From JAFAGO01 sp031987605 (GTDB lineage: Bacteria; Bacteroidota; Bacteroidia; Flavobacteriales; Weeksellaceae): 64,000 bases of DNA. The position numbers and the translations under genes are program-made. Under the pieces are notes generated by a model. It was not told the DNA's origin. It saw only the letters and a list, made by a program, of their open reading frames with translations, and did no database searches. Each line of letters starts with the position of its first letter. Position 1 is the first letter of the stretch. The stretch lies in assembly GCA_031987605.1 (NCBI GenBank), contig DALZZF010000005.1, positions 127,774 to 191,773 of the forward strand. The letters run 5' to 3'. Below are positions 18,053 through 27,461 of this stretch, piece by piece.

Positions 18053-20182
18053 TTATTTTGTAATTCCTTCCAGTTTAAACATAAAGGCGTACACCAATGC
18101 CACATCTTTCAGATAATCAAACCGTCCCGATGCGCCTCCATGACCGTAATCCATATCGGTTTTCAGAAGGAGAACATTTTTATCGGTTTTTAAATCTCGG
18201 AGTTTTGCTACCCATTTCGCAGGCTCAAAATACTGCACCTGAGAATCATGCAATCCTGTGGTAACAAGGATATTTGGATAGTTTTTCTTTTCAATATTCT
18301 CGTAAGGAGAATAGGATTTCATGTAAAAATAGGCTTCTTTGTTGTTTGGATTTCCCCATTCATCATATTCATTGGTGGTCAGCGGAATGCTTTCATCCAG
18401 CATGGTATTCACCACATCCACAAACGGAACCTGAGAAATGACGCCGTTCCAAAGATTAGGAGCCATATTGGCAACTGCTCCCATCAAAAGACCACCGGCA
18501 CTTCCGCCCTGTGCATACAGATGTTTAGGTGAGGTATATTTTTCCTGAACCAGATATTCTCCACAATCGATGAAATCGGTAAAAGTATTTTTCTTTTTCA
18601 TCATTTTTCCGTCTTCATACCATTGTCTTCCCATTTCCTGTCCGCCACGGATATGTGCCAATGCATACGCAAAACCTCTATCCAAAAGACTTAATCTTGT
18701 GCTGCTGAACGATGCATCCATCGAATTTCCGTAAGAGCCATACGCATACAACAGAAGCGGGCTGTTGCCGTCTTTTTTATACCCTTTTTTGTACACAATG
18801 GAAATAGGGATTTTGGTGCCGTCTTTTGCAGTGGCAAATAATCTTTCGGTTACATAATTGTTTTTATCGTATCCGCCTATGATTTCCTGTTGTTTTAACA
18901 AAGTTCTTTTTCCGGTTTTAAGGTCTTGTTCGTACTGAGAACTCGGTGTAATCATCGAAGTATACCCGAAACGGAAATTATCGGTATTGTATTCCGGATT
19001 TCCTGATGGATAAACGGTATACGTGGGTTCATCAAATTTTAAAAATTCTTTTTTTCCGGTTTTTCGGTCGTAAATCACCAGTTGCGAAAGTCCGTTCTGT
19101 CTTTCGGAAAAAACCAGATAATTTTTAAATTCCGTAATTCCTTCCATTAAAACCTCTTTTCGGTGCGGAATAAAATCTTTCCAGTTTTCCACGCCGGTTT
19201 TATCCAATGGCGTTTCCATTACTTTAAAGTTGAGCGCATCTTTATTGGTGGTGATTAAGAATTTATCTTCCAAAGCGGTTACATCATACAAAACATCTTT
19301 TATTCTCGGCTGAAAAACCTTGAATGTTCCATACGGATCATCGGCTTTCAGAAAACGTGTTTCCGAGGAAGTGGTCGCTCCGGAATAAATCATAATGTAC
19401 TTTTCGTTCTTGGATTTTCCAACGCCAATGTAATTGGTATTGTCTTTTTCGTGATATACCACCACATCTTTTGCAGGATCGGTTCCCAAAGTATGACGAA
19501 CAATTTTCTCGGTTAAAAGCGTTTCCGGATTTTTTGCGGTATAGAAAATCGTTTTGTTATCGTTTGCCCAGATAGAACCTCCGGTTGTGTTTTTAATGCC
19601 AAGTTCAGTGGTTTTTCCGGTGGTTAAATCTTTCAGAAAAAGTTTGTATTGCCGTCTGGAAACATCATCCACACCGTAAATCATTTTGGTATTGTCCGGA
19701 CTGATGCTGAATCCGGAAGCGGCAAAATACGGTTTTCCTTCTGCCAGTTGATCCACATCCAGAAGAATTTCTTCGGGCGCATTCAGATTTCCTTTTTTAC
19801 GGCAGTATTTGTAGTATTGTTTTCCGGTTTCGGTTTTGGTGTAATAGTAATAACCGTTTCTGAAGGTAGGTACAGATTCATCTTTTTCTTTGATTCTGCC
19901 TTTCATTTCGGTAAAAAGTTTTTCCTGAAGCGGTGCGGTATCCTTCATCATCGCGTTCAGATAATTATTTTCAGCGGTAAGGTATTCCACTACTTTGGTG
20001 GAATCTTTTCCTTTTTTAAAATAATCAATCATCCAGTAATACGGATCGTTTACTTTGTCACCGTGAATGTCGCGAATGTGATTTTGTTTTTCGGCAACCG
20101 GTGGTTTGATGTCCGGCCACGACTGCGCAAACGAAAGGGAACTTACCGCCAACAGCGCCTGGGTGAATAGTTTTTTTTGCAT
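18053..20182 (-). CDS. ptrB: Exported prolyl oligopeptidase family protease (oligopeptidase B-like)
   Basis: A 709-aa S9A serine protease with a likely signal peptide (residues 1-19, ending SFAQS). The N-terminal half is the seven-bladed propeller; the C-terminal alpha/beta-hydrolase has the nucleophile in GGSAGGLLMG and the catalytic His in DYGHGG. The stretch ISQVPFVDVVNTMLD and the EYDEWGNP segment are typical of oligopeptidase B, which cleaves peptides after Arg or Lys. The signal peptide places it in the periplasm. It sits 18 bp upstream of nothing else in its direction; the TerB-like gene upstream (20201) is close enough to be co-transcribed. Confidence 0.88.
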   Translation of the reverse strand: MQKKLFTQALLAVSSLSFAQSWPDIKPPVAEKQNHIRDIHGDKVNDPYYWMIDYFKKGKDSTKVVEYLTAENNYLNAMMKDTAPLQEKLFTEMKGRIKEKDESVPTFRNGYYYYTKTETGKQYYKYCRKKGNLNAPEEILLDVDQLAEGKPYFAASGFSISPDNTKMIYGVDDVSRRQYKLFLKDLTTGKTTELGIKNTTGGSIWANDNKTIFYTAKNPETLLTEKIVRHTLGTDPAKDVVVYHEKDNTNYIGVGKSKNEKYIMIYSGATTSSETRFLKADDPYGTFKVFQPRIKDVLYDVTALEDKFLITTNKDALNFKVMETPLDKTGVENWKDFIPHRKEVLMEGITEFKNYLVFSERQNGLSQLVIYDRKTGKKEFLKFDEPTYTVYPSGNPEYNTDNFRFGYTSMITPSSQYEQDLKTGKRTLLKQQEIIGGYDKNNYVTERLFATAKDGTKIPISIVYKKGYKKDGNSPLLLYAYGSYGNSMDASFSSTRLSLLDRGFAYALAHIRGGQEMGRQWYEDGKMMKKKNTFTDFIDCGEYLVQEKYTSPKHLYAQGGSAGGLLMGAVANMAPNLWNGVISQVPFVDVVNTMLDESIPLTTNEYDEWGNPNNKEAYFYMKSYSPYENIEKKNYPNILVTTGLHDSQVQYFEPAKWVAKLRDLKTDKNVLLLKTDMDYGHGGASGRFDYLKDVALVYAFMFKLEGITK

Positions 20183-20200
20183 ATTTTTTGTGATTTGAAT

Positions 20201-20545
20201 TTATTTCCAGAGGTTTTTGAGGAGCTTGTAGAAGCGGTGCTCATCTTCTGTAACCTCATTGTCGGCCTTAATCAGCGATTTTGCAAAATTCAGAAATTCT
20301 GTTTTTTCCTGTTCTGTGGAATCTTCATGGAAGCATCTTGCATGAAATTCAAAATGATCTTTCCAGTCTTCCGGATTCAGATTGGCGATTACTTCCAGCT
20401 CATTGTCCAGATTCATCCGGAACGGGAATTCTTCTTCCAGATATTCTTTTATTTTAATGCCTTCTTCAGGAACAAATTTTCCGTCAACAGAAGAAAGGAT
20501 CATCAACAAATGATATCCGGCAATGGGTTTATTTGATTTTTGCAT
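20201..20545 (-). CDS. TerB-like helical protein
   Basis: A 114-aa all-helical acidic protein. The segment LLMILSSVDGKFVPEEG is the TerB-type helix-Asp-Gly-x-helix start, repeated in variant form as SLIKADNEVTEDEHRF, which fits the TerB/DjlA-like family. Members bind metal or act in stress pathways, but a specific tellurite role should not be assumed. It lies between the peptidase and the BT_3928-type gene, all on the minus strand with gaps of 18 and 40 bp. Confidence 0.7.
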   Translation of the reverse strand: MQKSNKPIAGYHLLMILSSVDGKFVPEEGIKIKEYLEEEFPFRMNLDNELEVIANLNPEDWKDHFEFHARCFHEDSTEQEKTEFLNFAKSLIKADNEVTEDEHRFYKLLKNLWK

Positions 20546-20585
20546 TTTTATTTTGAGTTAAAAGATTTAAAATATTGGGTAAAAT

Positions 20586-21674
20586 TTATTCTTTAAAATA
20601 CGTTTCAGCAGCGCCTTTATCGATAATTTTGCTGTTTTCCAGAACCAGATAGGAAGGATTGCTTCTTGCAATGGTTTTAATGGCGGTGGCATCCATGCTC
20701 AGTTTCGGAAGTCCGGTAATTCCTTTTATGGAAGGTGAAACTTCATACGCCGGAATTTTCAGGATTTTTATTTTTTTCTGAACATTTTCGGCAAAAATTT
20801 TAGGCTCGGCAATGGCTTCCGGTTTATAGGAAAACACGAGGATTACTTTTGGAGCGTGCAGAATTTCTTCCGTAAGATCATTTCCGTTTTCATCTTCTAA
20901 TTTGAATTTTGAAATTTCGGAGGCATATCCTTCTTTCACAATTTTTGAAAAAGTCTTGTCGCTTTGGATTTCCCATGGCGTTCCTTCTTCCCAATATTCT
21001 TTCAGGTTTACGTAATCATCCTGATTTACATCCTTTTCTTCACCTGTTTTTTTGTTTTTCAGAACATAAAAAGTTTTGAATTCTGAAGGATCTTTGGCTA
21101 TTTTTTCTTTTTCTGCGTGAATGTCGGTTCCGATGGCATAATCCCGGAAATCAATCAGTGGTTCACTAAAAGTTCCCCAGCCAATTACAAATGCAGTGGC
21201 GACCATAGAAATCACCAAAACAGTTTTTCTAAAGGAAGAATTTTCTTCATTTTGATTGAAATTTTTACGATACAACAACCACAAAACAATCAGCCCGAAC
21301 AACAGCACAATATCTTTAATAAAACTTTGCCACGGCGTGAATTTAATAGCATCACCAAAACATCCGCAGTCGGTAACTTTATTGAAATAAGCCGAATAAA
21401 AAGTGAGAAATGCAAAGAAAATACACAATGCAATCAGTGCTGCCAGAACTTTTTTTACATGAAGATTCAGCAAAAGCATAATGCCGAGAATCAATTCCAG
21501 TGCGACTACAAAAATAGCAATCGGAAGCGAAAATTCTTCAAAAAAAGGCATATTGAAAACGGTAGGAGAGAAGTATTCTTCCAGTTTAAAGGAAAAGCCG
21601 ACAACATCAACAGCCTTTACAAAGCCGGAAGCGATAAAAATCAGTGCGATGATAATTCTTAAAATTTTTCTCAT
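20586..21674 (-). CDS. BT_3928-type DoxX-like membrane protein
   Basis: A 362-aa protein with a four-to-five-helix membrane domain in the first 150 residues (IIIALIFIASGFVKAVD is the DoxX-like start; CGCFGDAIKFTPWQSFIKD is the conserved cytoplasmic/periplasmic loop with a CxC pair) and a soluble C-terminal domain (about 185-362) with a thioredoxin-like feel. It matches the BT_3928 family of Bacteroidota; related MauE/DoxX proteins handle thiol redox. The start codon at 21672-21674 is itself part of the first unit of the repeat array at 21672-22095. Confidence 0.78.
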   Translation of the reverse strand: MRKILRIIIALIFIASGFVKAVDVVGFSFKLEEYFSPTVFNMPFFEEFSLPIAIFVVALELILGIMLLLNLHVKKVLAALIALCIFFAFLTFYSAYFNKVTDCGCFGDAIKFTPWQSFIKDIVLLFGLIVLWLLYRKNFNQNEENSSFRKTVLVISMVATAFVIGWGTFSEPLIDFRDYAIGTDIHAEKEKIAKDPSEFKTFYVLKNKKTGEEKDVNQDDYVNLKEYWEEGTPWEIQSDKTFSKIVKEGYASEISKFKLEDENGNDLTEEILHAPKVILVFSYKPEAIAEPKIFAENVQKKIKILKIPAYEVSPSIKGITGLPKLSMDATAIKTIARSNPSYLVLENSKIIDKGAAETYFKE

Positions 21675-22095
21675 ATTGTTGAGTTTTGAAGAGGGAAGAG
21701 TGAAGATGGAAGTTTAAGAGTTTGTGCTTTATTTTGTTTTATTATTATTGAAATATTGTTCATATTGTTGAGTTTTGAAGGGGGAAGAGGGAAGATGGAA
21801 GTTTAAGAGTTTGTGCTTTATTTTGTTGTTTTATTATTGAAATCTTGTTCATATTGTTGAGTTTTGAAGTTGGAAGATGGAAGATGGAAGATGGAAGTTT
21901 AAAAGTTTGTGCTTTATTTTGTTTTATTATTATTATTGAAATATTGTTCATATTGTTGAGTTTTGAAGAGGGAAGAGGGAAGAGGGAAGATGGAAGTTTA
22001 AAAGTTTGCGCTTTATTTTGTTGTTTTATTATTGAAATATTGTTCATATTGTTGAGTTTTGAAGAGGGAAGTTTAAAAGTTTGTGCTTTATTTTA
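21672..22095. repeat. Five-copy direct repeat (89-99 bp units) at the start of the BT_3928-type gene
   Basis: Units begin with CATATTGTTGAGTTTTGAAG at 21672, 21761, 21850, 21949 and 22045, giving lengths 89, 89, 99, 96 and a truncated 51. Inside each unit a purine tract (GGAAGAGG / GGAAGATGG) varies in number, then comes AGTTTAA-AGTTTGTGCTTTATTTTG and an ATTATTGAAATATTG tail. Read on the minus strand every unit carries the same ATG context as the adjoining gene's start. The last copy runs 8 bp into the four-helix-bundle gene. Confidence 0.9.
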
Positions 22096-22441
22096 ATTGA
22101 TTTCTAAAACCGATAATTTGATTCATCAAATTATAACAGTCATCATACATTTTATTAAAAATTTCGTCAGAAATATATTTTCTGTTTTTAGCCTTATATA
22201 GGCAGGTAACAACTTCCGCTAATGAACGAATGGAGTACCCTAAAAACTTTTTAAATTCCAGTTTGGATTGAAGAATTGAGCCTTCGGAAATATTAAGTGC
22301 AATAGAATCACTTGCACGCCTAATCTGAGAAGATAAATTAAACATTTCTTCTTTAGGAAATTGCATTGCAATCGAATGAATGTCCTCCCCGAATTTCATC
22401 GCTTTCTGCCAGATAATTAATTTCTCAAATTTAAAACTCAT
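22088..22441 (-). CDS. Four-helix-bundle protein (S23/IVP-like, TIGR02436 type)
   Basis: A 117-aa all-helical protein from MSFKFEKLIIWQKA; the frame extends to 22477 but only through repeat sequence. The family pattern is clear: WQKAMKFGEDIH, SSQIRRASDSIALNISEGS and KFLGYSIRSLAEVVTCLYKA. These proteins are related to one encoded within 23S rRNA intervening sequences but are usually free-standing; their role is unknown. In Flavobacteriia they often lie within GGAAGATGG-type repeats, as here on both sides, which hints at a mobile or amplifying unit. Confidence 0.85.
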   Translation of the reverse strand: MSFKFEKLIIWQKAMKFGEDIHSIAMQFPKEEMFNLSSQIRRASDSIALNISEGSILQSKLEFKKFLGYSIRSLAEVVTCLYKAKNRKYISDEIFNKMYDDCYNLMNQIIGFRNQLK

Positions 22442-22517
22442 TTGTCTACTATCACTAATTAAACTTCCCACTTCCATCTCCCATCTCCCATCTTCCCACT
22501 TTCATCTCCCATCTTCC
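22442..22517. repeat. CTTCCCATCT low-complexity tract
   Basis: Imperfect repeats of CTTCCCA / CATCTCCCAT run through 22466-22517, the same purine/pyrimidine motif found inside the 21672-22095 array on the other side of the four-helix-bundle gene. No gene is seen in it. Confidence 0.6.
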
Positions 22518-23054
22518 TCACTCTTTTATTTTTATCAGGCAGAATACCGCATAATTCAACATGTCGAAATAATTAGCATCAAAACCTTCGGAAGCCAGTG
22601 TTTTTCCGTTGTTGTCTTCTATCTGTTTGGTTCTCAATACTTTTTGAAAGATGAGATCGGTAATGGAAGAAATTCTCATTTCGCGCCAGGCTTCGCCGTA
22701 ATCGTGGTTTTTGCGTTCCATTAGTAGGCGTGCTTCTGTTGCATATTTATCGTAGAGTTTAAGGATTTCATCGGGATTTTCGTCCAGATTTTCGGACAAT
22801 CCTTTTTCCAGTTGGATCAGTCCGATAATCGAATAATTTACAATTGCGATGAATCCATCTTCCTCACTTTCGTCCACCATTTTGGTATCGGACATTTGCA
22901 AAGTCCGTATTCTGTTTACTTTAATGTAAATCTGGTCGGTGATTGAGCTTGGGCGCAAAACACGCCATGCAGCACCATAATCGTGCATTTTTTTTGAAAA
23001 AAGATCACGGCATTCCGCGATAATTTTTTCGAATTGTAAGGAAGTGGTGAGCAT
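22518..23054 (-). CDS. DUF1599 protein with an internal duplication
   Basis: A 178-aa protein starting at MLTTSLQFEK (23054); the longer frame to 23258 runs into folP sequence on the other strand. It consists of two copies of the DUF1599 (nucleotide modification associated domain 1) unit: KMHDYGAAWRVLRPSSITDQI near residue 22 and KNHDYGEAWREMRISSITDL near residue 115, each followed by basic residues. The function is not established; the family name reflects phage associations. Divergent from folP across 91 bp. Confidence 0.8.
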   Translation of the reverse strand: MLTTSLQFEKIIAECRDLFSKKMHDYGAAWRVLRPSSITDQIYIKVNRIRTLQMSDTKMVDESEEDGFIAIVNYSIIGLIQLEKGLSENLDENPDEILKLYDKYATEARLLMERKNHDYGEAWREMRISSITDLIFQKVLRTKQIEDNNGKTLASEGFDANYFDMLNYAVFCLIKIKE

Positions 23055-23145
23055 ATTTTTTTTTCGAAACGTAAAGATAAGGATTTTGTGCAAAGTCTGC
23101 GATTTTCGGGATTGGGATTGATGTTGTATTTTGTAATATTGCAGC

Positions 23146-23982
23146 ATGGATTTTTTTTCGCTGAACTGCCGTGGCAAACTGATCGGTCTTTCCCAACCGA
23201 AAATTATGGGAATTTTGAACCTCACACCGGATTCTTTTTCAGATGGCGGAAAATTCAATTCTGAAAAATCGGCACTTCAACAGGCGGAAAAACTGATTTC
23301 CGAAGGTGCAGATTTTATTGATGTCGGCGCACAATCTACACGTCCGAATGCGGAAAGAATTTCTGCCCGGGAAGAAATTCAACGTTTGGGAAAAATCATT
23401 TCAATGCTGAAAAAAGAATTTCCGGAAACGCTGATTTCTCTGGATACTTTTTATGCGGAAGTGGTGAAATTCGGGTTTGATGAAGGAATTGATCTGGTGA
23501 ATGATATTTCTGCCGGACAATTCGATGAAAATTTGCTTGCAACCGTTGCTGAAACAGGGCTTCCTTATAATGTGATGCATATCAATTCCGCCTATGATTC
23601 CATGCACGAAAAACAGATTCATGATGATATTTTGCTTACCATAAATCGCTTTTTCTACGAAAAAATCATCGAACTGAAACGCATCGGAATCAAAGATATT
23701 CTGCTGGATCCGGGATTCGGATTTGGAAAAACGGTGGAGCAACAACATCAACTTCTGGACGAACTTGAATTTGTAGGATTTGGTTCTTATCCTTTATTGG
23801 TCGGGATTTCCAGAAAATCTTTTATCTATAAACCTTTAGGGAAAATGCCTTTGGATATTCAGGAAGAAACCCAAAAACTCCACCTGAAAATTTTGCAGAA
23901 AGGGGCGAAAATTCTCAGAGTTCACGATGTTCAGGAAACGAAAAAAACAATTGAGATTTTTCTTGCTAATTCTGCGCCGTAA
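23146..23982 (+). CDS. folP: Dihydropteroate synthase
   Basis: A 278-aa TIM-barrel enzyme that joins p-aminobenzoate to dihydropterin pyrophosphate in folate synthesis. Signatures: MGILNLTPDSFSDGGKF (residues about 22-38), DVGAQSTRP, NDISAG, DPGFGFGKT and the SRKSF pterin-binding segment near the C-terminus. Length is usual. The 3' end overlaps the convergent small gene by 17 bp. Confidence 0.96.
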   Translation: MDFFSLNCRGKLIGLSQPKIMGILNLTPDSFSDGGKFNSEKSALQQAEKLISEGADFIDVGAQSTRPNAERISAREEIQRLGKIISMLKKEFPETLISLDTFYAEVVKFGFDEGIDLVNDISAGQFDENLLATVAETGLPYNVMHINSAYDSMHEKQIHDDILLTINRFFYEKIIELKRIGIKDILLDPGFGFGKTVEQQHQLLDELEFVGFGSYPLLVGISRKSFIYKPLGKMPLDIQEETQKLHLKILQKGAKILRVHDVQETKKTIEIFLANSAP

Positions 23983-24202
23983 TTTTTGCCGCAAATTCCT
24001 GTGAAAATACTTTGCGGTCTTCTTCTAATTTTTCAAGATTGGAAGGCAAAACATAATTGAAAAGCACCTTTTCCTCATCATCGAGAAAAATAATTTCTTT
24101 TTCCTCACCGTCAATCATTTGCGAGAAAATTTCCCACATTGAGGTATCATTATCTTTTAATAATTCAAAAAATTTTGAAGCCTGAATCTGTATATTTTTC
24201 AT
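23966..24202 (-). CDS. Small acidic protein of unknown function
   Basis: A 78-aa soluble protein, MKNIQIQASKFFELLKDND at the start, with an acidic middle (DGEEKEIIFLDDEEKVLF). No family recognised. It lies 3 bp upstream of the DUF5686 gene on the same strand, overlaps folP at the tail, and codes in the frame with better codon use than alternatives, so it is probably real. Confidence 0.6.
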   Translation of the reverse strand: MKNIQIQASKFFELLKDNDTSMWEIFSQMIDGEEKEIIFLDDEEKVLFNYVLPSNLEKLEEDRKVFSQEFAAKITAQN

Positions 24203-24205
24203 ATT

Positions 24206-26632
24206 TTAAAATCCTAAAAGTTTTATTTTGAACTGAATGGCAAAATTATCTTTGAAACGATCGGTAGCGTAATAACCAACCCGATAGAAAAAGCCAAGAT
24301 TGAACTGTGAAGAAAGAAAATTATTCCATTCCAATCCTACTTCATTGTACAGATGATCCATTTTTTGGAAGTCAAACTGGTGGAATTCGGGATTTTTCAT
24401 ATCGCCAATTACTCCACGATATACCAAATCAAAACTGGAGGTGTTTTTCCCAAAACTCTTAAAATACCACGGAATTCTGTGGGTAATGTAGGTGCCTACA
24501 AATTTATCATTGTAATATTTCCCGCCTTCCATGGTTGCAAAACCAAGATAAGAGGTCAGGTTGAAATTCAAACCGTTTTTTCCATTTCCTAAACCGTTCA
24601 TAGTGTAGGTTTGCCATATCGGAGCATCTCCGGTGGAAATTCCACCATACATTCTGAAGCCGGTAACGCCGATGTCTGTTTTGAATTGATGCACAAACAA
24701 TGCATTTATTCTGCTGAAATTCAGATCTCCGCCCAAAGATTTCAGCCCCTGTTCGTAATTCAGATAAAGTTCGGGGAATTTCTGATCGTAGGTGTATTTC
24801 CCGGAAGGGGTCATAATATTTCGTGAATTGGGCGAAAATTTCAGGGTAATGGCGGCTGTAAAAATATCGAACTGGTTGCCAAGATTTTTATAATTATAGT
24901 TGAAAGTGCTTTCTTCACTGGTTTTTTTTGCAGAAACATTCAGGGTAATTCCGTTGGTAATGTCGTTTTCGTAGGCAAGTCTGAATCCTTCATATTTATA
25001 GAAGAAGGCATTGTTCAGGGCGATTCCCGAATTCATCAGTTTCATCCGGAAGTTCCATTGATTCTCCGGAAAACGTCCGGCTGCCATTACATCATCAAAA
25101 TATTCCACACGGAAAAACGAATTTTTTTCCAGTGAAGTTCGGATGTCGATTCCGGCTCCGTATTTGAATTTTCCGTCTCCGAAACCATAAGCGATGTATG
25201 CATCTGGCGAAAGATAGCGGTTGAATTTTTCATTGAGTTTCACTGCCATTCCAAGTCTGAACTTTTCGTAAGCATTATAGGCGAAAATACTTCCTGCATC
25301 AATATCCACCATTCCGAAACGGAGTTTTCCTTTTAAGAGTCCGGTTGCAATTTTCGCTTTTTGGTCGAGTTTGTACTTCGAACCAAGGCTGTCCACTTTT
25401 TCATACGTCATTTGTTCGCGAGAAGTTAGTGGTGTGGTGCGATACTGATCCAGAAGCGTTCCGTCGGAGTTTTTCACATCCATGGTGTAGCCTTTGAAAT
25501 CTTTTGGTTTTTCTTCAATCGGGGATTTAAAATCGAAATAATCGGCGGTCATAAAAACATAATTTCCGAATGTTTCTCGTTTTTTGTCTGCGGAATCACC
25601 CTTTTTTTTCTCATCCAGATAGGTTTTTCCCATTCGGATTTTGAGGTTTTCTTTGGTCAGAAACCATTTGTTATCAATTGGTTTCCAGATGCTGGTAATG
25701 CTTCCTTCGGATTTTATTTTGCTGTTGCTTTCGATTTTTTTCAGGCCGTAGGTTTCGGTGTCGATATATAGGTAGCCGTTGAATTTTCTTCTTTTTACAG
25801 GTTGTTTGTAATCCACCTGTCGAAAACGGATAACATAGTTTTTTCTTCCCTCAATTTCAATGGTATCGGTAAGGAAAAAGCGGTACAGGCTGCGGTTTTC
25901 TTCACGGATTTCGCGTGGGATCTGATTTCGGTTGGAGCGCACGGCCATCATTTCGTAAATCGGTTCGTTCAGTCCGGAAATTCTGTTGTCCAGAATATTG
26001 ATTTTTTCACCGTATTTTTTGGAATAGAGGTATTGTGAAGCGCGTTCCCAAAGGAAAAGTTTGCTTTCGCCCATCAGTTGCATCATCCGGATTCCTTCTA
26101 AAGAATCTTTTTTTTGTTTTTTGTTCTGTAGTTTTTCCGGAAGGATTTTCAGGGAATCAATTTTTCGCTGCATGGAAATATTGTAATTCTGGATGCTGTC
26201 TTCATCAAAATCGAAAGAAATTTTTTCATAGGATTTAAAGGAGTAGGAATCCAGACTTCTTGGCGAATTTTCTTTGTAATGATCGTTTACTTTTTTCAGA
26301 ATTTCCAATGCGCGGGGATCACTTTTATCTTCCAGAATTACGGTTTGAATATTTTGCGTTTGTGAGTCGGATTTGGACAGGAAAACTTCCATTATTTTGT
26401 CGGTTACAACATCATCTTCAAAATAGCCGGGTGCGGAAACGGATACTTTTTTACATTTGGTCCGGAACTGCAATTCTCCTGCATTATTGGTGGTTCCAAG
26501 AGTGCGGTTGTTGCATTTTATACTGGCATTTGGAATAGTATTTTCGGTTCCCGATTGTTTTACAATGATTTTCGACTGCGAAAAATACCATAAGGCTATC
26601 AGCGAAAAAAGGAGGCTCAGAAATTTTTTCAT
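24206..26632 (-). CDS. DUF5686 outer-membrane protein with carboxypeptidase-like domain
   Basis: An 808-aa protein starting at MKKFLSLLFSLIALWYFSQ (26632). After the signal peptide come a CarboxypepD-regulatory-like (TonB-plug-type) beta-sandwich (about 22-95), the DUF5686 middle (about 120-420), and a long C-terminal region rich in aromatic beta-strands, ending in FKIKLLGF with a final Phe as in outer-membrane beta-barrels. Members occur throughout Bacteroidota; the transported or displayed partner is unknown. It probably shares a transcript with the small gene downstream. Confidence 0.82.
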   Translation of the reverse strand: MKKFLSLLFSLIALWYFSQSKIIVKQSGTENTIPNASIKCNNRTLGTTNNAGELQFRTKCKKVSVSAPGYFEDDVVTDKIMEVFLSKSDSQTQNIQTVILEDKSDPRALEILKKVNDHYKENSPRSLDSYSFKSYEKISFDFDEDSIQNYNISMQRKIDSLKILPEKLQNKKQKKDSLEGIRMMQLMGESKLFLWERASQYLYSKKYGEKINILDNRISGLNEPIYEMMAVRSNRNQIPREIREENRSLYRFFLTDTIEIEGRKNYVIRFRQVDYKQPVKRRKFNGYLYIDTETYGLKKIESNSKIKSEGSITSIWKPIDNKWFLTKENLKIRMGKTYLDEKKKGDSADKKRETFGNYVFMTADYFDFKSPIEEKPKDFKGYTMDVKNSDGTLLDQYRTTPLTSREQMTYEKVDSLGSKYKLDQKAKIATGLLKGKLRFGMVDIDAGSIFAYNAYEKFRLGMAVKLNEKFNRYLSPDAYIAYGFGDGKFKYGAGIDIRTSLEKNSFFRVEYFDDVMAAGRFPENQWNFRMKLMNSGIALNNAFFYKYEGFRLAYENDITNGITLNVSAKKTSEESTFNYNYKNLGNQFDIFTAAITLKFSPNSRNIMTPSGKYTYDQKFPELYLNYEQGLKSLGGDLNFSRINALFVHQFKTDIGVTGFRMYGGISTGDAPIWQTYTMNGLGNGKNGLNFNLTSYLGFATMEGGKYYNDKFVGTYITHRIPWYFKSFGKNTSSFDLVYRGVIGDMKNPEFHQFDFQKMDHLYNEVGLEWNNFLSSQFNLGFFYRVGYYATDRFKDNFAIQFKIKLLGF

Positions 26633-26638
26633 CTTCAA

Positions 26639-26967
26639 AAAATGTCTTCAAAAATAATGATAATCGGGATTACTTTGTGCAACAAAAAACAAGTTAGAAA
26701 CTTTTTTGGATAAAATGTAAAAAAATCAATAATTTTTGTGTCCATATATTGGTGATAATGTCTTTATTCGCATTTGAAATTTTTATGAAAACGGTTTTGT
26801 GGTATTGGGCATGAAAACTATTTTTTTAAAATTTTAAAGGGTTCTTACATGAAGGTTGAATGCAGGAATGTATTCTGACATTTTATTCCGCAAAACATAA
26901 TTTTTCTCCGTTATTAAATGCTGGAATCTATTTATAATACGTTATTTTTAAGGAAAATTAATGCATA
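26639..26967. other. AT-rich intergenic region with no gene seen
   Basis: About 330 bp between the divergent DUF5686 and thioesterase genes. It is AT-rich with no open frame of note, no clear hairpin and no tRNA; it presumably holds both promoters. The thioesterase start is preceded by AATTAATGCATA. Confidence 0.5.
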
Positions 26968-27408
26968 ATGAATGATATTTTATTGGAAAATTTCCGGTTC
27001 AGTTATCCGATTTTTATCCGTTGGAACGATCTCGATCCGATTGGGCATGTGAATAATGTAATGTATTTTGATTATTTCCAGACCGGGCGCGGTTTTTATA
27101 TGCTGGAAGCCTGCAAAAACTGGGACTGGAAGAAAAATATGTTTGTGATTGCGCATATTGAATGTGATTATTTTTCAGAATTGAAATTGGAATTTGAAAA
27201 CCCTAAAATCTGGGTAAGAACCACCAAAATAGGAACCAAAAGTTTTGATTTTGAATATTTGGTAACCTCTGAAAAGAACGGTGAAATCGTTATTCACAGT
27301 CGGGGAAAAAGCATTCAGGTGCTGATTGATTTACAGGCAAAAAAGAGCATCGAAATTCCGGATTGGATGAGCAAAGAAATAAAAGAATTTGAACCTGCAT
27401 TTAAGTAA
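26968..27408 (+). CDS. Acyl-CoA thioesterase, hotdog fold (4HBT-like)
   Basis: A 146-aa single hotdog domain. The catalytic segment RWNDLDPIGHVNNVMYFDYFQ has the Asp and the HVNN loop of 4-hydroxybenzoyl-CoA thioesterase/YbgC-like enzymes. It should hydrolyse short acyl-CoA thioesters in the cytoplasm; the acyl chain cannot be told from sequence. It is monocistronic, followed by a terminator. Confidence 0.85.
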   Translation: MNDILLENFRFSYPIFIRWNDLDPIGHVNNVMYFDYFQTGRGFYMLEACKNWDWKKNMFVIAHIECDYFSELKLEFENPKIWVRTTKIGTKSFDFEYLVTSEKNGEIVIHSRGKSIQVLIDLQAKKSIEIPDWMSKEIKEFEPAFK

Positions 27409-27436
27409 AAAATCCCTTTATAGAAAGGGATTTTTG
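27407..27436. terminator. Bidirectional terminator between thioesterase and DPP IV genes
   Basis: AAAAATCCCTTT (27407-27418) pairs with AAAGGGATTTTT (27424-27435). The tracts serve both convergent genes. Confidence 0.85.
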
Positions 27437-27461
27437 TGGTTTTTGTATTTCTAAAAGATAA

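Noticed and set aside
20201..20545. Tellurite-resistance function for the TerB-like protein
   Set aside because: Only the fold is suggested; no ter cluster is present, so a tellurite role is not supported.
21760..22047. Open frame on the minus strand encoding three similar ~33-residue repeats (MNNISII...NKAQTFKLPSS)
   Set aside because: It follows the DNA repeat array exactly, two of the units are 89 bp (not a multiple of 3), the opposite strand is equally open, and the peptide is low complexity. The open frame is a by-product of the repeat.
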